Shown: piece by piece, positions 22,474 to 33,200 of the stretch
How the letters are laid out: every line of letters starts with the position of its first letter
How positions within the stretch are numbered: the stretch's first letter is position 1
DNA from: Cricetomys ansorgei
Taxonomy: Eukaryota > Chordata > Mammalia > Rodentia > Nesomyidae
DNA: 64,000 nt
Reading direction: 5' to 3'
Assembly: GCA_026225945.1 (NCBI GenBank)
Contig: JAMJFZ010002893.1
Span: 1 to 64,000, forward strand
Position numbers and translations under genes: made by a program
The notes under the pieces: generated by a model
Database searches by the model: none
Seen by the model: the letters and a program-made list of their open reading frames with translations, nothing else
Told to the model about the DNA's origin: nothing

Positions 22474-24696
22474 AACTAAACTTGGGTCCATAGTAATACC
22501 TGGACTAGACCACTGAATCCTCACTCTAACCTATAAATTTGCATTTCAGAGTCACACTTTTGATATTCCTGTTTGACTCTTTTCTGTAAAAATTAATTCG
22601 TTTGGCTAGTCAGTGGTAATGCATGCATGCGTTTAATCACAGCATTCAGGCAGCAGAGGCACGGGGGTTTCTGAGTTCAAGGCCAGCCTGGTCAACAGAG
22701 CAAGTTTCCATACAGTCAGGCAGACACAGAGAAACCCTTTCTGTAACATCCCCTTCCCTAAGAAATAATGTATTATATTCGTTTTTCTAAAATGTAGTTG
22801 TTTTCTACCAACTTGGATCTGGGCTCTCAAGCCTTCTTTGATTGGAGGTGAATTGTAACTGATACTGTTTCACACTGCTAATGGAACAGCCCTTTCTGCC
22901 TGTCTTAATATGTCTAAAGCTGGAGAACTGGACATAACTTCTAAAAATCTTCGATGCCTTTTAATGTACTTAACATGCTTTTCCATCCACAGTCCCCTGA
23001 TGCTGTCTTTTGTTTGTATCTAAGCCCAGTTCCTGTCTGCCTGCCTTGTCCTCTTCATCCTCAGGAGCAAATTGTCTAACTCCTCTGAATTACCCTAACT
23101 ATGACAAATCCAACTGACACTGAATCCTGTTACTCACTCACTAAAGCAGTTGTCAGAAATCCAAGCAGCATGCAACCATAAGGAAGGCTGAAATATGTAC
23201 GAGAAAAGTATTGGAAATGTGTCCCTTTACAGTTTTTTTTTCTTTGGACAGACGGTCACTGTAATTCTCTGACTAGTCTAGAATGTGGTGATCCCGTAAG
23301 ACTCTGGGCCTAGATTCTGCTCTGAACCTCTGGCTCCTATTGCCTATTCCAATATTGGCAGAATCTTCTGAGCAAAGCTGAGTCAAAAGTATTATCATCA
23401 CCCGATTGGTGTTTCTTTTAGGTAGCTTCATCATGTGAGGCTGGTATGCAGAGTGAGTTACAAGACTACCAGAGTTAAAACAGAGAAACCCTTTCTAGGG
23501 GTGTGATCACAATTGATTCTAACGAGCTATTACTTTTGTAAATAGAATATATGAAATGAGGAAAATTACATAGGAACTTGTTTTCTGTATAACTCCTATG
23601 CTTCTCATTTAGCCACTCTACTTTGCTAGCTTAAAAATATATTAAACAGAAATTCTTCTGACACAAGACTCTGAATAAAGACAACCATGCTTTACTTCTC
23701 AAATTTCCCAAAGCATTTCCGGTGGTTAGCAGAGCACTATGGTCTATAACTGCTCTGGCTTAGGCCAGTAACAATTAGCCTCCTGTATTCCCATGAAGAA
23801 GAACAGTGGGTAAATTATGAGTACATATTAGCTATGTCAAGCAGTACCTTCTGTGGACAATAATACATCAAGAAAGGATAGTGGAGTATACTAAAATAGA
23901 TAGACCAGGTAGTGGTGGCACACGCCTTAGGAAGGAAGGTAGGCACATCTCTGTGAACTCCTGGACAGCCAGAGTTTCATCAGAGAAACCCTGTCTTAAC
24001 AAAAAAAAGAAAGAAATCTCACCAGGAAATAATAGACAGGATTCAAAGGGAGGGTCATGGAGATTGCTAGAGGAAAAGCATACTAAAAGGAGACTAAAAG
24101 ATTAAAAGTCAACATAGATCATCCCCAGGATGCTTTTAAAGTGCTTACTAAAACTCTTAATTACCTGTTCCTTATTAATTATGATATCCTTTTTAAGTCT
24201 ATGGGTATTTTGCCTTTAAGTGTCTCTTTCTACAACCAACGTGCAGTATGTGTGGAGGCTAGAAAAGGATGTCAGGCCTCATTGGAAGTGGAATTACAGC
24301 TGGTTATCTGGTCCTGGGCCACCATGGAGGGAATCAATGTGAGGCCTCTGAAGAATTCAGATGCTGTTAATAATGAGCCACTTTTGCAACCTAAAATCAT
24401 TTTATTAATATAGAGTTTTGCTTGGAGGTTATTTCTGAGCACCACACATTCTCATTTTTAACCTTTGTCTTCTGTTTCTGTCTTCTTTATAGATACTGAA
24501 GTCCCCTTTTTTAACGAAAATCGGAGCCGGCAGAATGAATATTCTTTCTACCAAGACGTCTCTTCAGAACAACCTTTTCCCTTTGCTTACAAGGACTTGG
24601 CTTCACATCATTTCAAGTATGTATGAGAAAGATAACATGCTGTCATACACCACCATGCAACATTAAAAAGCAGCAGAAGGAAGCAGTCCTCCCTTC
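22474..24696 (+). repeat. Macrosatellite unit 5, truncated and mosaic
   Basis: The unit is cut after ~2,223 bp, 80 bp past the exon-like block, where the 345-bp satellite begins. From its start to ~23,775 it shares derived variants with unit 4. From ~23,855 to the exon it shares derived variants with unit 3 instead. The switch lies between 'agtaacaatt' (unit-4 type) and 'gtggacaata' (unit-3 type). Confidence 0.9.
24493..24616 (+). other. Exon-like block, copy 5 (open, with a cluster of replacements)
   Basis: It is 124 bp with intact acceptor and donor, open in the same frame. Against copy 3 it has eight base changes, all between 24,511 and 24,555. They change six codons, each to another residue: Y to F, G to E, T to E, A to S, S to Y and N to D. 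The other 79 bp and the flanking intron-like sequence are almost unchanged (one difference in the ~90 bp upstream). Two of the changes (E and the GACGTC) agree with copy 1, so some may be ancestral states. The protein is not recognised. Confidence 0.5.
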
Positions 24697-27600
24697 TGAG
24701 TTAGTTACTTCTGAGACTCTTGTGTGTGAGAGAAGTTAGAATCACACTGAGAGTGCATAGTTTGAGAAGTGCGAATTGATCATTATGTTGAAATAGCCAT
24801 TGATAGTGTGTTTACATTTGTGTTGTTTTTCAGACGTTCCTACAGTTAGAATTGCAATTGGAACACACATGTTACTTACTTCTTAAAACAGTTGCTTTTT
24901 GGTAGTTGCCTTTGAATGTTCTGTGTTTCCTTAGTTAGAAAAGACATGTACTCTTGTTTTAGTGGAGAAACGCATAGGAACTGTGTTTCAATGTGTTTTG
25001 TTGTATTAGAAGAGTGTTTCTTCTTAGATGCTGTGGGAATAGTTATTTAAGTTACTTCTGAGACTCTTGTGTGTGAGAGAAGTTAGAATCACACTGAGAG
25101 TGCATAGTTTGAGAAGTGCGAATTGATCATTATGTTGAAATACCCATTGATAGTGTGTTTACATTTGTGTTGTGTTTCAGACGTTCCTACAGTTAGAATT
25201 GCATTTGGAACACACATGTTACTTACTTCTTAAAACAGTTGTTTTTGGTAGTTGCCTTTGAATGTTCTGTGTTTCCTTAGTTAGAAAAGACATGTATTCT
25301 TGTTTTAGTGGAGAAACGCATAGGAACTGTGTTTCAATGTGTTTGGCGTATTAGAAGAGTGTTTCTTTGTAGATGCTGTTGCAATAGTATTTAAGTTACT
25401 TCTGAGAGTCTTGTGTGTGAGAGAAGTTAGAATCACACTGAGAGTGCATAGTTTGAGAAGTGCGAATTGATCATTATGTTGAAATAGCCATTGATAGTGT
25501 GTTTACATTTGTGTTGTTTTTCAGACGTTCCTACAGTTAGAATTGCATTTGGAACACACATGTTACTTACTTCTTAAAACAGTTGTTTTTGGTAGTTGCC
25601 TTTGAATGTTCTGTGTTTCCTTAGTTAGAAAAGACATGTATTCTTGTTTTAGTGGAGAAACGCATAGGAACTGTGTTTCAATGTGTTGTTGTATTAGAAG
25701 AGTGTTTCTTGTAGATGCTGTTGCAATAGTTATTTAAGTTACTTCTGAGACTCTTGTGTGTGAGAGAAGTTAGAATCACACTGAGAGTGCATAGTTTGAG
25801 AAGTGCGAATTGATCATTATGTTGAAATACCCATTGATAGTGTGTTTACATTGTGTTGTTTTTCAGACGTTCCTACAGTTAGAATTGCATTTGGAACACA
25901 CATGTTACTTACTTCTTAAAACAGTTCTTTTGGTAGTTGCCTTTGAATGTTCTGTGTTTCCTTAGTTAGAAAAGACATGTATTCTTGTTTTAGTGGAGAA
26001 ACGCATAGGAACTGTGTTTCAATGTGTTTGTTGTATTAGAAGAGTGTTTCTTCTTAGATGCTTTGGCAATAGTTATTTAAGTTACTTCTGAGACTCTTGT
26101 GTGTGAGAGAAGTTAGAATCACACTGAGAGTGCATAGTTTGAGAAGTGCGAATTGATCATTATGTTGAAATAGCCATTGATAGTGTGTTTACATTTGTGT
26201 TGTTTTTCAGACGTTCCTACAGTTAGAATTGCATTTGGAACACACATGTTACTTACTTCTTAAAACAGTTGTTTTTGGTAGTTGCCTTTGAATGTTCTGT
26301 GTTTCCTTAGTTAGAAAAGACATGTATTCTTGTTTTAGTGGAGAAACGCATAGGAACTGTGTTTCAATGTGTTTTGTTGTATTAGAAGAGTGTTTCTTCT
26401 TAGATGCTGTTGGAATAGTTATTTAAGTTACTTCTGAGACTCTTGTGTGTGAGAGAAGTTAGAATCACACTGAGAGTGCATAGTTTGAGAAGTGCGTAAT
26501 TGATCATTATGTTGAAATAGCCATTGATAGTGTGTTTACATTTGTGTTGTTTTCAGACGTTCCTACAGTTAGAATTGCAATTGGAACACACATGTTACTT
26601 ACTTCTTAAAACAGTTGTTTTTGGTAGTTGCCTTTGAATGTTCTGTGTTTCCTTAGTTAGAAAAGACATGTATTCTTGTTTTAGTGGAGAAACGCATAGG
26701 AACTGTGTTTCAATGTGTGTTTGTTGTATTAGAAGAGTGTTTCTTCTTAGATGCTGTTGGAATAGTATTTAAGTTACTTCTGAGAGTCTTGTGTGTGAGA
26801 GAAGTTAGAATCACACTGAGAGTGCATAGTTTGAGAAGTGCGAATTGATCATTATGTTGAAATAGCCATTGATAGTGTGTTTACATTTGTGTTGTTTTTC
26901 AGACGTTCCTACAGTTAGAATTGCAATTGGAACACACATGTTACTTACTTCTTAAAACAGTTGTTTTTGGTAGTTGCCTTTGAATGTTCTGTGTTTCCTT
27001 AGTTAGAAAAGACATGTACTCTTGTTTTAGTGGAGAAACGCATAGGAACTGTGTTTCAATGTGTTTTGTTGTATTAGAAGAGTGTTTCTTCTTAGATGCT
27101 TTGGAATAGTTATTTAAGTTACTTCTGAGAGTCTTGTGTGTGAGAGAAGTTAGAATCACACTGAGAGTGCATAGTTTGAGAAGTGCGAATTGATCATTAT
27201 GTTGAAATAGCCATTGATAGTGTGTTTACATTTGTGTTGTTTTTCAGACGTTCCTACAGTTAGAATTGCAATTGGAACACACATGTTACTTACTTCTTAA
27301 AACAGTTGTTTTTGGTAGTTGCCTTTGAATGTTCTGTGTTTCCTTAGTTAGAAAAGACATGTACTCTTGTTTTAGTGGAGAAACGCATAGGAACTGTGTT
27401 TCAATGTGTTTGTTGTATTAGAAGAGTGTTTCTTTGTAGATGCTGTGGCAATAGTATTTAAGTTACTTCTGAGACTCTTGTGTGTGAGAGAAGTTAGAAA
27501 TCACACTGAGAGTGCATAGTTTGAGAAGTGCGAATTGATCATTATGTTGAAATAGCCATTGATAGTGTGTTTACATTTGTGTTGTTTTTCAGACGTTCCT

Positions 27601-30213
27601 ACAGTTAGAATTGCATTGGAACACACATGTTACTTACTTCTTAAAACAGTTTTTTTGGTAGTTGCCTTTGAATGTTCTGTGTTTCCTTAGTTAGAAAAGA
27701 CATGTATTCTTGTTTTAGTGGAGAAACGCATAGGAACTGTGTTTCAATGTGTTTGTTGTATTAGAAGAGTGTTTCTTCTTAGATGCTGTGGGAATAGTTA
27801 TTTAAGTTACTTCTGAGAGTCTTGTGTGTGAGAGAAGTTAGAATCACACTGAGAGTGCATAGTTTGAGAAGTGCGAATTGATCATTATGTTGAAATAGCC
27901 ATTGATAGTGTGTTTACATTTGTGTTGTTTTTCAGACGTTCCTACAGTTAGAATTGCAATTGGAACACACATGTTACTTACTTCTTAAAACAGTTGTTTT
28001 TGGTAGTTGCCTTTGAATGTTCTGTGTTTCCTTAGTTAGAAAAGACATGTATTCTTGTTTTAGTGGAGAAACGCATAGGAACTGTGTTTCAATGTGTTTG
28101 GGCGTATTAGAAGAGTGTTTCTTTGTAGATGCTTTGGCAATAGTATTTAAGTTACTTCTGAGAGTCTTGTGTGTGAGAGAAGTTAGAATCACACTGAGAG
28201 TGCATAGTTTGAGAAGTGCGAATTGATCATTATGTTGAAATACCCATTGATAGTGTGTTTACATTTGTGTTGTTTTTCAGACGTTCCTACAGTTAGAATT
28301 GCATTTGAACACACATGTTACTTACTTCTTAAAACAGTTGTTTTTGGTAGTTGCCTTTGAATGTTCTGTGTTTCCTTAGTTAGAAAAGACATGTATTCTT
28401 GTTTTAGTGGAGAAACGCATAGGAACTGTGTTTCAATGTTTGTTGTATTAGAAGAGTGTTTCTTTTAGATGCTTGGGAATAGTTATTTAAGTTACTTCTG
28501 AGACTCTTGTGTGTGAGAGAAGTTAGAATCACACTGAGAGTGCATAGTTTGAGAAGTGCGAATTGATCATTATGTTGAAATAGCCATTGATAGTGTGTTT
28601 ACATTTGTGTTGTTTTTCAGACGTTCCTACAGTTAGAATTGCAATTGGAACACACATGTTACTTACTTCTTAAAACAGTTGTTTTTGGTAGTTGCCTTTG
28701 AATGTTCTGTGTTTCCTTAGTTAGAAAAGACATGTACTCTTGTTTTAGTGGAGAAACGCATAGGAACTGTGTTTCAATGTGTTTGTTGTATTAGAAGAGT
28801 TTTTCTTTTAGATGCTGTGGGAATAGTTATTTAAGTTACTTCTGAGACTCTTGTGTGTGAGAGAAGTTAGAATCACACTGAGAGTGCATAGTTTGAGAAG
28901 TGCGAATTGATCATTATGTTGAAATAGCCATTGATAGTGTGTTTACATTTGTGTTGTTTTTCAGACGTTCCTACAGTTAGAATTGCAATTGGAACACACA
29001 TGTTACTTACTTCTTAAAACAGTTGTTTTTGGTAGTTGCCTTTGAATGTTCTGTGTTTCCTTAGTTAGAAAAGACATGTACTCTTGTTTTAGTGGAGAAA
29101 CGCATAGGAACTGTGTTTCAATGTGTTTGTTGTATTAGAAGAGTGTTTCTTCTTAGATGCTGTGGGAATAGTTATTTAAGTTACTTCTGAGACTCTTGTG
29201 TGTGAGAGAAGTTAGAATCACACTGAGAGTGCATAGTTTGAGAAGTGCGAATTGATCATTATGTTGAAATAGCCATTGATAGTGTGTTTACATTTGTGTT
29301 GTTTTTCAGACGTTCCTACAGTTAGAATTGCAATTGGAACACACATGTTACTTACTTCTTAAAACAGTTGTTTTTGGTAGTTGCCTTTGAATGTTCTGTG
29401 TTTCCTTAGTTAGAAAAGACATGTACTCTTGTTTTAGTGGAGAAACGCATAGGAACTGTGTTTCAATGTGTTTTTTGTATTAGAAGAGTGTTTCTTCTTA
29501 GATGCTGTGGGAATAGTTATTTAAGTTACTTCTGAGACTCTTGTGTGTGAGAGAAGTTAGAATCACACTGAGAGTGCATAGTTTGAGAAGTGCGAATTGA
29601 TCATTATGTTGAAATACCATTGATAGTGTGTTTATTTTGTGTTGTTTTTCAGATGTTCCTACAGTTAGAATTGCAATTGGAACACACATGTTACTTACTT
29701 CTTAAAACAGTTGTTTTTGGTAGTTGCCTTTGAATGTTCTGTGTTTCCTTAGTTAAAAAAGACATGTACTCTTGTTTTAGTGGAGAAACGCATAGGAACT
29801 GTGTTTCAATGTGTTTGTTGTATTAGAAGAGTGTTTCTTCTTAGATGCTGAGGGAATAGTTATTTAAGTTACTTCTGAGACTCTTGTGTGAGAGAAGTGA
29901 GAATCACACTGAGAGTGCATAGTTTGAGAAGTGCGAATTGATCATTATGTTGAAATAGCCATTGATAGTGTGTTTACATTTGTGTTGTTTTTCAGACGTT
30001 CCTACAGTTAGAATTGCAATTGGAACACACATGTTACTTACTTCTTAAAACAGTTGCTTTTGGTAGTTGCCTTTGAATGGTCTGTGTTTCCTTAGTTAGA
30101 AAAGACATGTACTCTTGTTTTAGTGTAGAAACGCATAGGAACTGTGTTTCAATCTGTTTGTTGTATTAGAAGAGTGTTTCTTCTTAGATGCTGTGGGAAT
30201 AGTTATTTATGTT
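24697..30213. repeat. Homogeneous part of the satellite (monomers 1-16)
   Basis: Adjacent monomers differ at only a few recurrent positions: act/gagt after 'cttctgag', 'tagcc'/'taccc', 'tact'/'tatt' before 'cttgtttt', and a variable spot near 'gtgtttgttgtatt'. Monomers 12-15 are especially alike, suggesting the most recent local spread. The homogeneous end faces the macrosatellite. Confidence 0.85.
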
Positions 30214-33200
30214 ACTTCTGAGACCTTCTGTGTGAGAGAAGTTGAAATAACACTGAGAGCGCTTAGTTTGAGAAGCACGAATTGATCATTATGTTGAAAT
30301 ACCCATTGATGGTGTGTTTATATTTGTGTTGTGTTTCAGACGTTCCTACTTTTAGAATTACATTTGGAACACCCATGTTACTTACTTCTTAAAACACTTG
30401 TTTTTGGTTGTTGCCTTTGAATGTTCTGTGTTTCATTAGTAAGAAAAGCTATGTATTATTGTTTTAGTTACGAAACGCATGGGAACTGTGTTTCAATGGG
30501 TTTTGGGCGTATTAGAAGAGTGTTTCTTTGTAGATGCTTTGGCAATAGGTATTTAAGTTACTTCTGAGAGTCTTGTGTGAGAGAGAAGTTAGAATCACAC
30601 TGAGAGTGCATACTTTGAGAAGGGTGTATTGGTTATTATGATGAAATACCCTTTGATAGTATGTTTAGAATTATGTTGTTTTTCGGACGTTCCTACATTT
30701 AGAATTGCATTCGAACACACATGTTACTTACTTCTTAAAACAGTTGTTTTTTGTAGTTGCCTTTGAATGTTCTGTGTTTCATTAGTTAGAAAAGACATGT
30801 ATTCTTGTTTTAGAGAATAGCATAGGAACTGAATTTTAATGTGTGTTGCCTTAGAAGAATGTTTTCTTGTATATTTTTTAGCAATAGTTATTTAAGTTTT
30901 TCTGAGACTCTTGTGTGTGAGAGAGTTTAGAATCACACTGAGAGTGCATAGTTTGAGAAGCGCGAATTGATCATTATGTTGAAATACACATTGATAGTGT
31001 ATTTACATTGTGTTGTTTTTCAGACGTTCTTACAGTTACAATTGCATTTGGAACACCCATGTTACTTACTTCTTAAAACTTTTTTTTGGAAGTTTCCTTT
31101 GAATGCTCTGTGTTTCATTAGTCAGAAAAGACATGTATTCTTGTTTTAGTTGAGAAACCCATCGGAACTGTCTTTCAATGTGTTTGTTGTATTAGAGTGT
31201 TTCTTCTTAGATGCTTTGGCAAGAGTTATTTAAGTTTCTTCTGAGACTCTTGTGTGTGAGAGAAGTTAGAATCACACTGAGAGTGCATAGTTTGAGAAAC
31301 CTGTATTGATCATTATGTTGAAATACCGATTTATAGTGTGTTTACATTTGTGTTGTTTTTCAGATTTTCCTACATTTAGGATTACATTTCGAACACACAT
31401 GTTACTTACTTCTTAAAACAGTTGTTTTTGGTAGTTGCCTTTGAACGTTCTGTGTTTCATTAGTTAGAAAAGATACGTATTCTTGTTTTAGTTGAGAAAC
31501 GCATAGGAACTGTTTTTCAATTTGTTTTTTGTATTAGAAGAGTGTTTCTTTGAAGATGCTTTGGAAGTAGTTTTTAAGTTACGTCTGCGAGTCTAGTGTG
31601 TGAGAGAAGTTGAAATCACACTGAAAGTGCTTAGTTTGAGAAGCGCGAATTGATCATTATGTTGAAATATCCATTGATAGTGTGTTTCTATTTGTGTTGT
31701 TTTCAGATGTTCCTACATTTAGAATTGCAATTGGAACACACATGTTACTTACTTCTTAAAACAGTTGTTTTTGGTAGTTGCCTTTAATGTTCTGTGTTTC
31801 ATTAGTTAGAAAAGACATGTATTCTTGTTTTAGTGGAGAAACGCATAGGAACTGTGTTTCAGTGTTTTTCTTGTATTAAAAGAGTGTTTCCTTGAAGATC
31901 CTTTGGAATTACGTATTTAACTTATGTCCTAGTGTCTTGTGTTTGAGAGAAGTTAGAATCACACAGAGAGTTCATAGTTTGAGGAGCGCGAATTGATCAT
32001 TATGTGGAAATACCGTTTGATAGTGTGTTTATTTTCGTGTTGTTTTTCAGATGTTCCTACAGTTAGAATTGCAATTGGAACACACATGTTACTTACTTCT
32101 TAAAACAGTTGTTTTTGGTAGTTGCCTTTGAATGTTCTGTGTTTCTTAGTTAGAAAAACATGTACTCTTGTTTTAGTGGAGAAACGCATAGGAACTGTGT
32201 TTCAATGTGTTTGTTGTATTAGAAGAGTGTTTCTTTAAAGATGCTTTGGAAATAGTTATTTAAGTTACTTCTGAGAGTCTTGTGTGTGAGAGAAGTTAGA
32301 ATCACACTGAGAGTGCATTGTTTGAGAAGTGTGAATTGATCATTATGTTGAAATAGCCATTGATAGTGTGTTTACATTTGTGTTGTTTTTCAGACGTTCC
32401 TACAGTTAGAATTGCAATTGGAACACACATGTTACTTACTTCTTAAAACAGTTGCTTTTGGTAGTTGCCTTTGAATGTTCTGTGTTTCCTTAGTTAGAAA
32501 AGACATGTATTTTTGTTTTAGTTGAGAAACGCATAGGAACTGTGTTTCAATGTGTTTATTGTATTAGAAGAGTGTTTTTTTGTTGATGCTGGGCAATAGT
32601 TTTAAGTTACTTCTGAGAGTCTTGTGTGTGAGAGAAGTTAGAATCACACTGAGAGTGCATAGTTATAGAAACGTGTATTGATCATTATTTTGAAATACCA
32701 TTGATAGTGTGTTTACATTTTTTTTGTTTTTCAGATGTTCCTACAGTTAGGATTGCATTTGGAACACACATGTTACTTACTTCTTAAAACAGTTTTTTTG
32801 GTAGTTGCCTTTGAATGTTCTGTGTTTCCTTAGTTAGAAAAGACGTGTATTCTTGTTTTAGTGGAGAAACGCATAAGAACTGTGTTTCAATGTCTTTGGC
32901 ATATTAGAAGAGTTTTTCTTTGAAGATGCTTTGGCAATAAGTATTTAAGTTACTTCTGAGAGTCTTGTGTGTGAGAGAAGTTAGATTCACACTGAGAGTG
33001 CATAGTTTGAAAACATGTATTGATCATTATGATGAATTTCCCATTGATAGTGTGTTTACATTTGTTTTGTTTTTCTGATGTTCCTACAGTTAGAATTGCA
33101 ATTGGAACACACATGTTACTTACTTCTTAAAACAATTGTTTTTGGTAGTTGCCTTTGAATGTTCTGTGTTTTATTACTTAGAAAAGACATGTATTCTTGT

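Larger units (their letters stand above)
10779..24696 (+). repeat. Macrosatellite: 4.76 head-to-tail copies of a ~2.92-kb unit
   Basis: Units, phased on the landmark 'aactaaacttgggtcc', begin at 10,779, 13,709, 16,631, 19,550 and 22,474, giving periods of 2,930, 2,922, 2,919 and 2,924 bp. The fifth copy stops after about 2,223 bp at 24,696. Copies look nearly identical by eye, differing by scattered single substitutions and short indels; the first is the most different. Each unit holds, in order, a B1 fragment, a second partial B1, another B1, a B3 (antisense), a 124/125-bp exon-like block, and a second B3 fragment that spans the unit boundary. All recurrent small frames in the region (~60, 65, 70, 74 and 88 codons) come from these SINEs and repeat with the unit. 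Confidence 0.97.

Noticed and set aside
12189..24413. Recurrent 60-, 65-, 70-, 74- and 88-90-codon frames as a small-protein family
   Set aside because: The 65- and 74-codon frames are B1-derived, the 88-codon and 60-codon minus frames are antisense B3, and they recur only because the 2.9-kb unit is repeated.
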